Of a DNA stretch of 18,794 nt, positions 1-7,704 are shown one piece after another. How positions within the stretch are numbered: the stretch's first letter is position 1; each line of letters starts with the position of its first letter. The position numbers were made by a program, and so were the translations under genes. This DNA comes from Nitrososphaerota archaeon (GTDB lineage Archaea > Thermoproteota > Nitrososphaeria > Nitrososphaerales > Nitrosopumilaceae): positions 1 through 18,794 of the forward strand of contig JADFLN010000018.1 in assembly GCA_022564385.1 (NCBI GenBank), in the 5' to 3' direction. The notes under the pieces were generated by a model. The model did no database searches. It was not told the origin of the DNA and saw nothing but the letters and a program-made list of their open reading frames with translations.

Positions 1-776
1 GGAGGTCATTCCAAAAAGACGATGGATCTGATCCTGCAAGAACTGGTGCACCCTCATCACTTACAATACATGATATGGGGCTATCAACAGTTATCAATCC
101 TCAAAATAGAGACGCAACTGGAAAACCACTTACTGCTGCTATGAAAAGTACAATTGAGAGGCTTCGAACTTGGGATAGTAGAAGTCAAGTTCATGAACCT
201 GTTGATCGAAATTTGAGACAAGCACTTAGTGAATTAAATAAACTTAAAGACAAGGTTGCAATTTCTGCAAATGTTCTTGAAAAAGCTGCTTATCTTTACA
301 GAAAAGCATTGGAGAAAAAACTAGTTCGAGGAAGATCAATCTCTGCAATGATTGCTGCATCGCTTTATGCTGCTTGTAGAGATACTGGAACACCCCGAAC
401 TCTAAAAGATATTGCTGATGCTGCTAATGTTAAAAGAAAAGATATTTCAAGATGTTATAGATTATTACATAATGAATTAGAACTAAAGATGCCTGTTGTA
501 GATTCAATTCAATGCATTGCAAGAATTTCAAGCAAACTAAAAATTAATGAAAAAACAAAACGTTATGCAATCAAAGTACTCAAAGATGCACAAGAACGTA
601 AAGAATCAGCTGGAAAGGATCCTATGGGTCTAGCAGCTACAGCATTGTACCTATCTTGTGTCCAAAATGGTGTATCTATCACTCAAAGAGACCTTGCAGA
701 AGCTGCAGGTGTTACAGAGGTTACTATCAGAAATCGTTACAAAGGATTGAAGGCTGGACAAGCCTCCGACTTGTAA
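1..776 (+). CDS. tfb: Transcription initiation factor B (TFB), 5'-truncated
   Basis: Archaeal TFIIB homologue. It bridges TBP on the TATA box to RNA polymerase and helps set the start site. The reading frame is open from base 3, before the first ATG at 75, so the gene begins outside the window. The residues before that ATG (SLTIHDMGLST) match the linker between the B-reader and the first cyclin repeat of TFB, so 75 is not the real start. Two cyclin-like repeats are visible, roughly bases 220-490 and 505-760, each with the TFB pattern (SAMIAASLYAACR in the first, PMGLAATALYLSC in the second) and a recognition-helix segment (ADAANVKRKDISRCYR; AEAAGVTEVTIRNRYK). The N-terminal zinc ribbon and B-finger are missing from view. 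Thaumarchaea often carry several TFB paralogues, and I cannot tell which one this is. Confidence 0.95.
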   Translation, partial: RSFQKDDGSDPARTGAPSSLTIHDMGLSTVINPQNRDATGKPLTAAMKSTIERLRTWDSRSQVHEPVDRNLRQALSELNKLKDKVAISANVLEKAAYLYRKALEKKLVRGRSISAMIAASLYAACRDTGTPRTLKDIADAANVKRKDISRCYRLLHNELELKMPVVDSIQCIARISSKLKINEKTKRYAIKVLKDAQERKESAGKDPMGLAATALYLSCVQNGVSITQRDLAEAAGVTEVTIRNRYKGLKAGQASDL

Positions 777-1167
777 TCTAAATTTTATAATTTGTTTTGG
801 AAATATTTTTTTAAAATGTACTCCAAAATCCTGATTTTTTTATAGTAAAAAGTTAGTGTGACATTATAATTTAATGCAAAGTAATAGAAATCGTTGCAAG
901 TGGTGTTCACACATAAAAAAACTAAGCTAATTGTTTGATCGCGTTAACCTAAATTCACTTATTAATTTTATTTGCAAAGAAAATAGAGAAAGTCGGTAAC
1001 ATAATCAAAATAAGATTATTCCAATGCCCTCTCAAGAATTGACTATCTTGATTTGTTCCTTTCTTTCTTTGATTAACTATTTTGTTTAATAATAAATAAA
1101 ATATTTCTTCAACACACTTGTTAAAACATCATTGCGTAAATGCTATGCTTCAAAGAATTTTCTATTT
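777..1167. other. Intergenic gap between convergent tfb and EF-2 genes
   Basis: This AT-rich stretch has no supported gene. It holds the putative tfb terminator (795-841), an 18-codon frame with one CxxC (874-930, judged doubtful), and a short inverted repeat TCAAGA/TCTTGA at 1032-1037 and 1046-1051 followed by a pyrimidine-rich tract. The 3' ends of both flanking transcripts should fall here. No tRNA-like or repeat structure was seen. Confidence 0.6.
795..841 (+). terminator. Stem plus T-run downstream of tfb
   Basis: TTTTGGA (795-801) pairs with TCCAAAA (822-828), leaving a 20-base loop. A run of seven T follows at 835-841, and an earlier T-run sits in the loop. It starts about 20 bases after the tfb stop. 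Archaeal termination depends mainly on T-runs, so this is a reasonable terminator; the stem may be incidental. Confidence 0.4.
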
Positions 1168-3360
1168 TTAATCTTTGTCGATAAACTCGCCTAAATTTGG
1201 TGGGTCTGGAGCTAATCCCTTTCTCTTTCTAATTTCTGATATTGCCTCTTGAAACAATGATTTTGGAACTACAGTCCATGCCTTAAATGATGTATTCCAT
1301 GTTGCACGTCCTGAAGTTTGCCCTCGCATCGCTTCAGATAATGTGAATGTCTCAGAAGCTGGAATTTCACCTATAACAATACTTGCTGCACCTTTTTGTG
1401 ACATGTCAAGGACTTTACCACGTCTGCCATTAATGACCGTTGAAACGTTTCCAACCAAGTCAGTTGGGACATGAACCTCAATAGCTAAAGTTGGCTCTAA
1501 AACTGTGGTTCCAGCAGTTAACAATGCACCCATACATGCTCGACGAGAAGCTGGACCCAGTTGAGATAAGCCTCTGTGGGCAGTATCTTCGTGTGGAACA
1601 AAGTGAGTAAAGATAAACTTGCAGTCTCTCATCTGCTCTCTGCAGAGTGGGCCTTCTTTCATTACATCCTCAAATCCAGTGTTAATAGAATCAGTTGACT
1701 CTTGGACAAACTGAACACCTTTTGTTCCGTTAATCAAAATATTCCCACGTGAATCAAGTTTCATTATTCTCTTGATTGTATCTCTATCCCATCCTGCCTC
1801 TTTTAGCTTGTCTGCAACAAACTCCTTGCTTTTCATGTCGCTGATTTCACCAGTTCTAAGCATGTTTGCTATCTCTGGTTCCAATGGCTCTACTTTCATG
1901 AAGATCTTGTTGTGTCTGTTAGGAGATTTTGCCATAATTGGTTCACATGAACCCGTTACAGTCTCCCTATAGTTAATCAGAGGCTCAGATGTTATAATCT
2001 CAAGTTTGGCATCTTGTATACGATGGACAGCAACATCAAGGTGTAATACACCCATTCCTGCAATAATAGTTTCACCGCTTTCCTGATCAATTTTTACGAT
2101 TAGATTGGGGTCTTCAATTGTTAGTTGTTGTAGAAAGTCAACTAGTTTAGGTAAATCTTTAGGATGTTTTGGCTCAATTGCAATTTGTACTACCGGTTCT
2201 GAAATATATTTCACCCCTTCAAACATCTGAATACCTTTGACAGAAGACAGTGTGTTTCCTGCTCTGCAATCAGTTAATCCTAATAATGCTGGAATGTTTC
2301 CAGCTCCAAGTTCACCTACTTGCTCTCTTTGATTTCCCATGAAAAAGTTTACAGATTGAACTCTTCCCTCTTTTTTCTCATCAATTATGTGAACGGTTTG
2401 ACCATCTTTGATTGTACCTGAAAATAATCTACCTATTGCAACAGGTCCTGCTGCTGCATCTAATACCATATTTACTACCATCATAATCATCGGACCATCA
2501 TCACTGCAAGCAAGTAATGCCTTTCCAATATCAGAATCTAAATCACCTTTCCAAATTTGTGGTATTCTGTACTTGACTGCCTCAGGTGGTGATGGATGAT
2601 GTTTTACAACCATGCCAAGTATGGCCTCAGCTAGCGGTGCTTTTTCAACAAGATCTGAAACTTTATCATTTTCATATGCATCAATAACATCTTTGAATGT
2701 AAGCCCTTGCTCTTTCATCAAGTCAACGTTAATTGCCCATCTGTCTTTTGCAGAACCAAATGTAACGCTTGAATCTTGAATTGACACTTTCCATTTTTCT
2801 TTGTATTCCGGTTCGCCATACGTTTCAATTAGTTGGTTAAAGTTTGAAACAACATCTGCTAGTTGTTGCTGCATCTTTTCAGGAGTCAATCTGAGCTCTT
2901 TGATGAGTCTGTCTACTTTGTTGATAAACAAAACAGGTTTTACTCTCTCTTCAAGTGCCATTCTAGTCACAGTTTCAGTCTGAGTCATAATGCCTTCTAC
3001 TGCGTCACATACTACTACTGCACCGTCAATTGCCCTGAGACTACGAATTACCCTTCCACTAAAATCTACGTGTCCTGGGGTGTCAATCATGTTAATGACG
3101 TATTCTTTGCCTTTTTGAGAAAAGTGTAAAGTAACATTTGCCTGATAAATTGTAATTCCCCTAGCTTGCTCTTCTTTATCAAAGTCCATTGCTAAGGCCT
3201 TACCTGCAGCTGATGGGGCAATAATGCCAGAGTATGCCAAGAGACTATCACTCATTGTGGTCTTTCCGTGATCAACATGAGCAATAACACCAAAGTTACG
3301 GATCTGATCCTTGTTCTTGATAATCTTGAGAACCTCTTCTGTTGACTTGTATTTTACCAT
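1168..3360 (-). CDS. fusA: Translation elongation factor 2 (aEF-2)
   Basis: GTPase that drives ribosome translocation. The 730 residues are the usual length for archaeal EF-2. Visible motifs are G1 AHVDHGKT (27-34), the switch-1 segment ARGIT (66-70), G3 DTPGH (93-97) and G4 NKVD (147-150). Domain II and the V-shaped C-terminal domains follow. The domain IV tip reads HEDTAHRG, and the His at about 595 aligns with the histidine modified to diphthamide in archaeal and eukaryotic EF-2. The ATG at 3360 is well placed: on the minus strand a TATA-like element around 3384-3391 lies about 26 bases upstream, fitting a leaderless mRNA. The SIS-domain gene upstream is on the same strand, 48 bases away, but the promoter suggests separate transcription. 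Confidence 0.98.
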   Translation of the reverse strand: MVKYKSTEEVLKIIKNKDQIRNFGVIAHVDHGKTTMSDSLLAYSGIIAPSAAGKALAMDFDKEEQARGITIYQANVTLHFSQKGKEYVINMIDTPGHVDFSGRVIRSLRAIDGAVVVCDAVEGIMTQTETVTRMALEERVKPVLFINKVDRLIKELRLTPEKMQQQLADVVSNFNQLIETYGEPEYKEKWKVSIQDSSVTFGSAKDRWAINVDLMKEQGLTFKDVIDAYENDKVSDLVEKAPLAEAILGMVVKHHPSPPEAVKYRIPQIWKGDLDSDIGKALLACSDDGPMIMMVVNMVLDAAAGPVAIGRLFSGTIKDGQTVHIIDEKKEGRVQSVNFFMGNQREQVGELGAGNIPALLGLTDCRAGNTLSSVKGIQMFEGVKYISEPVVQIAIEPKHPKDLPKLVDFLQQLTIEDPNLIVKIDQESGETIIAGMGVLHLDVAVHRIQDAKLEIITSEPLINYRETVTGSCEPIMAKSPNRHNKIFMKVEPLEPEIANMLRTGEISDMKSKEFVADKLKEAGWDRDTIKRIMKLDSRGNILINGTKGVQFVQESTDSINTGFEDVMKEGPLCREQMRDCKFIFTHFVPHEDTAHRGLSQLGPASRRACMGALLTAGTTVLEPTLAIEVHVPTDLVGNVSTVINGRRGKVLDMSQKGAASIVIGEIPASETFTLSEAMRGQTSGRATWNTSFKAWTVVPKSLFQEAISEIRKRKGLAPDPPNLGEFIDKD

Positions 3361-3408
3361 ATTCGCAAACCTTAGTATTCATCTATTAAACCTTAGCCTA
3401 GTAAAAGT

Positions 3409-4314
3409 TCAATAAATCATTTGGTTGCTAACATTTCGAATTTTTTTTGCAGTTACAAAATGACAATCTTTTCTCTTTTTCTTTTTTGCCTCAAAAAGCA
3501 CAAGCAATTGAGAGAAGAATGTATAGTATAACATCTGAGATATTTTCTTTGATGGAACATTAGGATGAATTACATTAATACCAATTTTCTTGAGATTTCT
3601 TCCAAGCTGTTGATTGTGAGAATTTTTTTCCTCAAAGATGATGATCGTGTCGCCATTTTTAACTGAAAATAACTCCATATGGGAAAATTGTTCTATTCTA
3701 GAATAGTGAGCATCATAACCTAGAATCTCATAAAACTTTGCAGCACAGTACATTGCCAATGGAAATGTAAACAAATTTCCAAGAACAAAAATCCTTTTTG
3801 ACACTTTGGCTTTTTTTGCATCTGACTTTGCTTTTGAAAATATTTTAGAATCTTTGGGAATTACTATCTTCTTTATCAAAGAAATGCATGTTAATGCACT
3901 ATCCAAAAATGATATGCTTCCAGCAGTAAATATTTCATTATTTGGGGCAGTAAGAAGAATGGTTTCACTAGATACCTTTGCCAATCTACTCTCAGGTTTT
4001 GAGGTAATAGCCGTGACTCTTTTTGCAATCTTTGCGACCTTGATATTTGTTAGTGTATTTCCAGATATTGAAACAAAGTAGATATGTTTAGATTTTATCA
4101 ATTGTTTGTTTTTGTACAGATCCAATGGGTCCATCACTTTTACCATTCCCTCTGAAAATGATTCAGCAAGCATTGCAGATGCCAAAGAATCACCACTTCC
4201 TGAAAATATGGTATCTTTTTGCTGATTGTAAGATAGAGGCACTTGTTTTCTAAATGATTTTAAAAAATCTAATTGAAGTTCAATGTCTTTTTCATATGCC
4301 TCAATTGTATTCAT
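3409..4314 (-). CDS. Double-SIS sugar-phosphate isomerase-like protein
   Basis: Likely cytosolic enzyme or sensor acting on a phosphosugar. The first SIS domain spans roughly residues 30-150, with a glycine-rich FSGSGDSLASAML start (37-49) and the phosphosugar-binding SISGNT (82-87). The second SIS domain runs from about 172 (KRIFVLGN) and contains EQFSHMELFS (208-217), which resembles the conserved E-x-x-H-x-E element of archaeal bifunctional phosphoglucose/phosphomannose isomerases. Its 301 residues are close to that family's size. The sequence is otherwise divergent, so substrate and reaction are not assigned; a GlmS- or deaminase-like SIS protein is the alternative. The C-terminus is lysine-rich (FEAKKKKRKD). 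The ATG at 4314 lies about 24 bases from the centre of a TATA element at 4334-4342 shared with the divergent mqnD-like gene. Confidence 0.83.
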   Translation of the reverse strand: MNTIEAYEKDIELQLDFLKSFRKQVPLSYNQQKDTIFSGSGDSLASAMLAESFSEGMVKVMDPLDLYKNKQLIKSKHIYFVSISGNTLTNIKVAKIAKRVTAITSKPESRLAKVSSETILLTAPNNEIFTAGSISFLDSALTCISLIKKIVIPKDSKIFSKAKSDAKKAKVSKRIFVLGNLFTFPLAMYCAAKFYEILGYDAHYSRIEQFSHMELFSVKNGDTIIIFEEKNSHNQQLGRNLKKIGINVIHPNVPSKKISQMLYYTFFSQLLVLFEAKKKKRKDCHFVTAKKIRNVSNQMIY

Positions 4315-4333
4315 AGCATCAAATGATTTAGGG

Positions 4334-4342
4334 CATATATTA
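4334..4342. promoter_or_regulatory. Shared TATA element between divergent genes
   Basis: CATATATTA is close to a TATA box on both strands. On the minus strand it is centred about 24 bases from the ATG of the SIS gene, implying a leaderless transcript. On the plus strand the expected start falls near 4363, about 35 bases before the mqnD ATG at 4398. One TBP site may serve both genes; this is inferred from spacing only. Confidence 0.5.
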
Positions 4343-4397
4343 GAAAAACTATTCCAGATAAGTTTTGGTTTTTATTACGACTGTTCAGCAAACAGTC

Positions 4398-5225
4398 ATG
4401 GAAATTTCTGTAGGACACACTCCTGATTCTGATGATGCATTCATGTTTTATGGAATGTTTACCGGCAGAGTCCCATCTCAAGATTTTAAGATAAATCATG
4501 TAATTGAAGATATTGAGAAGTTAAATCGTAAGGCAATTAATCCACAGCTTGATGTTACTGCAGTTTCAGTTCATGCATGTGCATATATTTCAGGATATAC
4601 AATCTTGAGAAGTGGTGGAAGTTTTGGAATTGGATATGGCCCTATAGTTACTGCAAGACAACAAATGTCAATCGATGAAATAAAAAAATGCAAGGTTGCA
4701 ATTCCAGGAAAAATGACATCAGCATTTTTGTTACTTCAATTAATAATTGGGAAATTTGATTATGTTGAGATGAATTTTAGTGATATTCCAAAAGCTGTTA
4801 AGAGTGGAGAAGTAGGTGCAGGACTAGTTATTCACGAGACCCAATTATCATTTGAACAAGAGGGAAACATTAAGATTTTAGATCTGGGTGAATGGTGGGA
4901 CAAGACAACAAACGGGTTACCAGTACCCCTTGGGATTAACGTAATGAGAACTGATTTGGGCATGGAGACAATCTGTAAATTTGACAAGCATCTTCAAGCA
5001 TCAATAGAGTTTGGGTTGGAGCATATGGATGATGCAATAGAATATGCCATGAAATACTCTAGAGGAAAATCACGTGAATTGATTGAAAAATTTGTAAAAA
5101 TGTATGTCAATGAGATAACTGTCAATATGGGTGACTCTGGTGAGAAATCAATTAGAAAACTCTTTGATATGGAAAAAGAACAAAAATTAGTTCCTGATTT
5201 TGAGATAAATATAGCCAAAAAGTAA
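4398..5225 (+). CDS. mqnD: MqnD-family protein (1,4-dihydroxy-6-naphthoate synthase-like)
   Basis: Periplasmic-binding-protein fold enzyme family of the futalosine route to menaquinone, in which MqnD converts cyclic dehypoxanthine futalosine to 1,4-dihydroxy-6-naphthoate. From the ATG at 4398 it has 275 residues, close to known MqnD proteins. Family features are the start VGHTPDSDDAFMFY, SGGSFGIGYGPIVTAR (72-87), VIHETQLSF (144-152) with His146 aligning to the proposed catalytic His, LGEWWDKTTNGLPVPLG, and a C-terminal TVNMGDSGEKSIRKLF. An in-frame TTG at 4365 would add 11 residues that do not look family-like, although the TATA at 4334-4342 predicts a transcript starting almost at that codon; I prefer the ATG. 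No other menaquinone gene is nearby, so the pathway role rests on family membership alone. MqnA-like activity on another substrate is possible. Confidence 0.85.
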   Translation: MEISVGHTPDSDDAFMFYGMFTGRVPSQDFKINHVIEDIEKLNRKAINPQLDVTAVSVHACAYISGYTILRSGGSFGIGYGPIVTARQQMSIDEIKKCKVAIPGKMTSAFLLLQLIIGKFDYVEMNFSDIPKAVKSGEVGAGLVIHETQLSFEQEGNIKILDLGEWWDKTTNGLPVPLGINVMRTDLGMETICKFDKHLQASIEFGLEHMDDAIEYAMKYSRGKSRELIEKFVKMYVNEITVNMGDSGEKSIRKLFDMEKEQKLVPDFEINIAKK

Positions 5226-5251
5226 TTATAGCACAAAAATTTTTACAAATT

Positions 5252-5541
5252 ATGGGAGACGGTATTGGTGGCCCTATTATTGGAATTCTAACAAATAATG
5301 CCTTTCAGTTGCTTGTCAGTCATGTTAAAAAGACAACAAAGAGGAATATGGTAAGACTGAAAAAATAATCATTGCAAAGATAGACAATCCTGACGATCCA
5401 CAATATGCCGAAACTACCCAAGAGCAACTAGAGCGAGCGTTAAAAGGAAAGTTTGTCTCATGTAATGTACAATTCAGAGATTCAAAAACTGATGCGCTTG
5501 TTTGTAATGTCTTTGTTCAAAAACAACCTGAAAATTTTTAA
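5252..5541 (+). pseudogene. Small unrecognised gene broken by a frameshift
   Basis: An ATG at 5252 opens a frame starting MGDGIGGPIIGILTNNAFQL, which stops at 5368 after 38 residues. A second frame overlaps it, is open from 5329, has no start codon of its own, and runs to a TAA at 5541. It encodes a well-composed protein segment: EEYGKTEKIIIAKIDNP, then ERALKGKFVSCNVQFRD, ending VQKQPENF. Joining the two near 5335-5343 would give a protein of about 96 residues. I see no classical slippery heptamer at the junction, so a one-base indel (real or sequencing error) is more likely than programmed frameshifting. A TATA-like AATTATAG at 5223-5230 lies about 25 bases before the ATG, so the promoter seems intact and the break may be recent. 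Function unknown. It lies 26 bases behind mqnD. Confidence 0.5.
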
Positions 5542-5578
5542 CTGATTTTATTGACATATTCCATTTTGGAACCGATCT

Positions 5579-5610
5579 TTTATAAAAAATTCCTTAGTGC
5601 TTATTTTAAA
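5579..5610 (+). promoter_or_regulatory. Two tandem TATA candidates before the TrmB-like gene
   Basis: TTTATAAAAA (5579-5588) is a strong TATA box that would give a leader of about 20 bases. TTATTTTAAA (5601-5610) is weaker but centred about 24 bases before the ATG at 5629, as for the leaderless genes in this window. Either or both may be used. Confidence 0.45.
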
Positions 5611-5628
5611 ATTTCAACATAACAAATC

Positions 5629-6003
5629 ATGGCATTAGTAGCAATACCAAAGTCATCAAACTATACTATTGGAAGATATGAAAAGATTTCAAATTCCATA
5701 CAAGAAATCCTACAGAAATTGGGATTAACACAAAATGAGTCTAAAGTATATCTATATCTAAACAAAAATGGATCAAAAAAAGCAAAAGAAATTGCCGAAA
5801 ACCAAAAAATTCCTAGAACACAAACCTATCATCTATTGACTGCATTACAAAATAAAGGAATTGTAGTTGTAATTTCGGATAGAATTATGAAATTTGATGT
5901 AATTGAACTTGAAAAAATACTTGACATCATAATTAATAACGAATTAAAAAGACTTGAAGAACTTCAATTAATGAGGGGCAAATTATGGAAAGCAAATTTT
6001 TAA
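5629..6003 (+). CDS. Short TrmB-type winged-helix regulator
   Basis: Predicted DNA-binding protein of 124 residues. Residues about 22-90 form a TrmB-like winged helix: LGLTQNESKVYLYLNKNGSK, then AKEIAENQKIPRTQTYHLL as the recognition-helix region, then LQNKGIVVVISDRIMKFDV as the wing. A short helical tail (about 92-120, ELEKILDIIINNELKRLEEL) could form a dimerising coiled coil. The C-terminal sugar-binding domain of full TrmB proteins is absent, so this is a DNA-binding module only. Stand-alone forms of this kind are frequent in thaumarchaea. The ATG is supported by the upstream TATA boxes. It stands alone between a broken gene and another winged-helix gene, and no target can be named from context; self-regulation or control of the neighbours is speculation. 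Confidence 0.75.
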   Translation: MALVAIPKSSNYTIGRYEKISNSIQEILQKLGLTQNESKVYLYLNKNGSKKAKEIAENQKIPRTQTYHLLTALQNKGIVVVISDRIMKFDVIELEKILDIIINNELKRLEELQLMRGKLWKANF

Positions 6004-6091
6004 AAGAAATTTTATCCCTTTAGTGAAAAAGTATACTAAATAATTCATAATTCTATTTACAATGCAAAGATACTGATTAATAGAAGACCTA

Positions 6092-6101
6092 TCTATAAAA
6101 G
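6092..6101 (+). promoter_or_regulatory. TATA box upstream of the 192-residue winged-helix gene
   Basis: TCTATAAAAG is a good TATA match. Its centre is only about 18 bases before the ATG at 6114. The expected transcription start near 6121 would exclude that codon and favour the in-frame ATG at 6144. A weaker alternative, GATTAATAGA near 6075-6084, would allow the 6114 start. Confidence 0.45.
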
Positions 6102-6113
6102 GTCGACCTAGTT

Positions 6114-6692
6114 ATGGTGAGTCATCATGAGCCTAATGTGGATATGTCTGAGCGTGAAAGGATCGTACTTGAGAATATCAAAACCAATCCCGATTTACAC
6201 CATAATGCGCTGTTAAAACTAATTGTTCCGGAATTTATGGCGAAAACAACCTTTGAAAAAACAAGGGATTCTTTACTTGAAAAAGAAATCATTTTCGTAG
6301 AGACTAAAGGGAACATGAAGTTTTATCATCTAACTGAAAACTATGAACAAAAATTACATCAACATATTGAATGGACTACAAATATTTCTTTTCATGATTT
6401 AAAATCACAAATCAAAAGATTACAAACTGATTATCCCCATAAAGATGTCGATGAGAAGATAACTATTGCAAATTCTCTTCTCAGAAATCTATTGAAGACC
6501 GATAACGGATTTACTGTTTTAGATTCAGCAAAAAATCCAAAAAAGACATTGTATAGAGATGAGCATCTGACAATTCAGCAACTAATCCATCATGTCTTTG
6601 ACGTGATAAAACATGATAAGGACTTTGAGATAATCTTCCCAACAATTCTAAGCTATCTGGGAATAATTATGCCAAAAAGTTCACTGAAGTAA
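6114..6692 (+). CDS. Winged-helix transcriptional regulator-like protein
   Basis: Unassigned protein of 192 residues. Residues about 13-73 look like a winged helix: ERIVLENIKTNPDLHHNALL, then a helix containing MAKTTFEKTRDSLLEKEII and a wing FVETKGNMKFYHLTE. The remaining 120 residues are mostly helical and charged, with no recognised domain; they could serve for dimerisation or sensing. No membrane segment or cysteine cluster is present. The start is uncertain: the first ATG (6114) gives an unstructured N-terminus (MVSHHEPNVD), whereas the ATG at 6144 (MSERERIVLE) fits the TATA box at 6092-6101 better and begins directly at the domain. Calling it a regulator is inference from the fold pattern. 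Confidence 0.68.
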   Translation: MVSHHEPNVDMSERERIVLENIKTNPDLHHNALLKLIVPEFMAKTTFEKTRDSLLEKEIIFVETKGNMKFYHLTENYEQKLHQHIEWTTNISFHDLKSQIKRLQTDYPHKDVDEKITIANSLLRNLLKTDNGFTVLDSAKNPKKTLYRDEHLTIQQLIHHVFDVIKHDKDFEIIFPTILSYLGIIMPKSSLK

Positions 6693-6739
6693 TAACATAT
6701 TATCTAGTTATTTATTCAGGTATATTTTACCATTAATCA

Positions 6740-6967
6740 ATGGGATTATTATACACAAAATTCTATATGGACATTGACGAAGAAGAGTGGGATAAAATTT
6801 CAATTGACCCTATGGTTTATCAAACAATCAAAGATGGTGTGAGTTTGGAAATAGAGTCCACTTCTCTAAAATCGTATAAACTGAATTTTAAGAAAGGAGG
6901 AAAATTCAAAATGTTTAGAGTTACTGGAAAATATCGTCTTACGTGGGATGATGAGGATATCATCTAA
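6740..6967 (+). CDS. Small hypothetical protein, 75 residues
   Basis: Not recognised. It has an acidic N-terminal part (DIDEEEWDKISIDP) followed by alternating short beta-like segments (GVSLEIESTSLKSYKLNFKK; FKMFRVTGKYRLTWDDEDII). The pattern suggests a small beta-rich fold without cysteines or membrane segments. TATA-like TTATTTATT (about 6708-6716) lies some 28 bases before the ATG, which supports an independent leaderless transcript. The gene is separated by 47 bases from the winged-helix gene and by 38 from the next small gene on the same strand. The mixed polar composition is protein-like rather than random translation. Confidence 0.6.
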   Translation: MGLLYTKFYMDIDEEEWDKISIDPMVYQTIKDGVSLEIESTSLKSYKLNFKKGGKFKMFRVTGKYRLTWDDEDII

Positions 6968-7005
6968 TTTTATCACATAATAGTGGGGATTTTCAAAATA
7001 CTATC

Positions 7006-7236
7006 ATGTCTTTAGAGGACCAAATTAAACACACTCTGGGTGATTTTGAGAATACTACATCCGATGAAATTGTTGAAATTCTATACCAGATAAAACTACA
7101 ATTCAAAAATGAACTAATCTCCGAATATCTCCAGAAAAAAATCCAAAAGATTTTAGAAACAAATGATGATATTGAAAAAAAGAAACTAACAAAGGCGTTA
7201 TTACCATATTTGGATTGGTATCTACAGGGATTGTAA
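7006..7236 (+). CDS. Small helical hypothetical protein, 76 residues
   Basis: Not recognised. It is almost entirely predicted helix with heptad-like spacing of hydrophobic residues (EIVEILYQIKLQFKNELISE, then LQKKIQKILETNDDIEKKKL) and ends PYLDWYLQGL. It has no cysteines and no membrane segment. A TATA-like CATAATAG at about 6976-6983 is centred 26 bases before the ATG. Its stop is only two bases from the stop of the convergent gene at 7239, so the transcripts must overlap at their 3' ends. A role as a small binding or helical-bundle protein is possible but unsupported. Confidence 0.6.
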   Translation: MSLEDQIKHTLGDFENTTSDEIVEILYQIKLQFKNELISEYLQKKIQKILETNDDIEKKKLTKALLPYLDWYLQGL

Positions 7237-7238
7237 AA

Positions 7239-7664
7239 TTATTCTGAATACTGTTTTATTCTCTTTAATGCTATTTTGATGTTCTTTAGATCTATTTTTG
7301 CATCTTCCATGTTTCCAACTAGTTTTACAAAATATTCTTGTTCTGTATCTTCTGCCTTGTGAATATCTGCCTCATAACATGACAACGCATTTACTAAAAA
7401 TGATACATCTTCACTTATCTTGTTAACTGATTGAATGTCTCCCAAACTGTTTTGAATTTTTTGAATTACTTCATTAATTTTTGGAACTGTTTTCATTGCT
7501 TGTTGATTAAGAATTGGTGCGAACATTCCTGCTGCTACTTTTAGTTCAGGACTGTTACCAATAGTTTTTAATCGATTTTTGTAGTGTCTTAAAGATTTTA
7601 AAATTATTTCATATCCACCTTCTTCTTGAAGGTAAATTGCACCAATCCATACTTTCTCAGGCAT
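7239..7664 (-). CDS. Helical hypothetical protein, 141 residues
   Basis: Not recognised. After a short N-terminal stretch (MPEKVWIGAIYLQEEGGYEI) it is mainly amphipathic helix through to the C-terminus, with long charged segments (FVKLVGNMEDAKIDLKNIKI) suggesting a soluble helical bundle. It has a single cysteine and no membrane segment. The ATG at 7664 is supported by a TATA-like AT-rich element on the minus strand around 7690-7697, about 28 bases upstream. It ends two bases from the convergent 76-residue gene. The next upstream gene on the same strand (small membrane protein) is about 40 bases away with its own promoter, so an operon is possible but not required. Confidence 0.68.
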   Translation of the reverse strand: MPEKVWIGAIYLQEEGGYEIILKSLRHYKNRLKTIGNSPELKVAAGMFAPILNQQAMKTVPKINEVIQKIQNSLGDIQSVNKISEDVSFLVNALSCYEADIHKAEDTEQEYFVKLVGNMEDAKIDLKNIKIALKRIKQYSE

Positions 7665-7704
7665 TTTTTAACGCTTATCTCCATTATCATAATAAATTAG
7701 AATT

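Noticed and set aside
1032..1051. TCAAGA/TCTTGA inverted repeat as a regulatory hairpin
   Set aside because: A six-base stem in AT-rich DNA far from either gene end is weak; it is noted only as part of the intergenic description.
777..1167. tRNA, small RNA or CRISPR repeat in the larger gaps (also 7930-8220, 9325-9904, 17580-17758)
   Set aside because: No T-loop consensus, repeated unit or GC-rich structured island was found by eye; in this AT-rich genome a structured RNA should stand out as GC-rich.
2408..3129. Several plus-strand frames of 60-88 codons inside the EF-2 gene
   Set aside because: They lie entirely antisense to a clearly conserved EF-2 and have Ser/Phe/Ile-rich, low-complexity translations.
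4311..4499. Minus-strand frame overlapping the mqnD start and the SIS gene start
   Set aside because: It covers the divergent promoter and the first 100 bases of mqnD, with no protein-like pattern.
5326..5343. Programmed -1 frameshifting in the broken small gene
   Set aside because: The zero-frame codons GTT AAA AAG and ACA ACA AAG do not give a good X-XXY-YYZ slip site with re-pairing in both the P and A sites. An indel is the simpler explanation.
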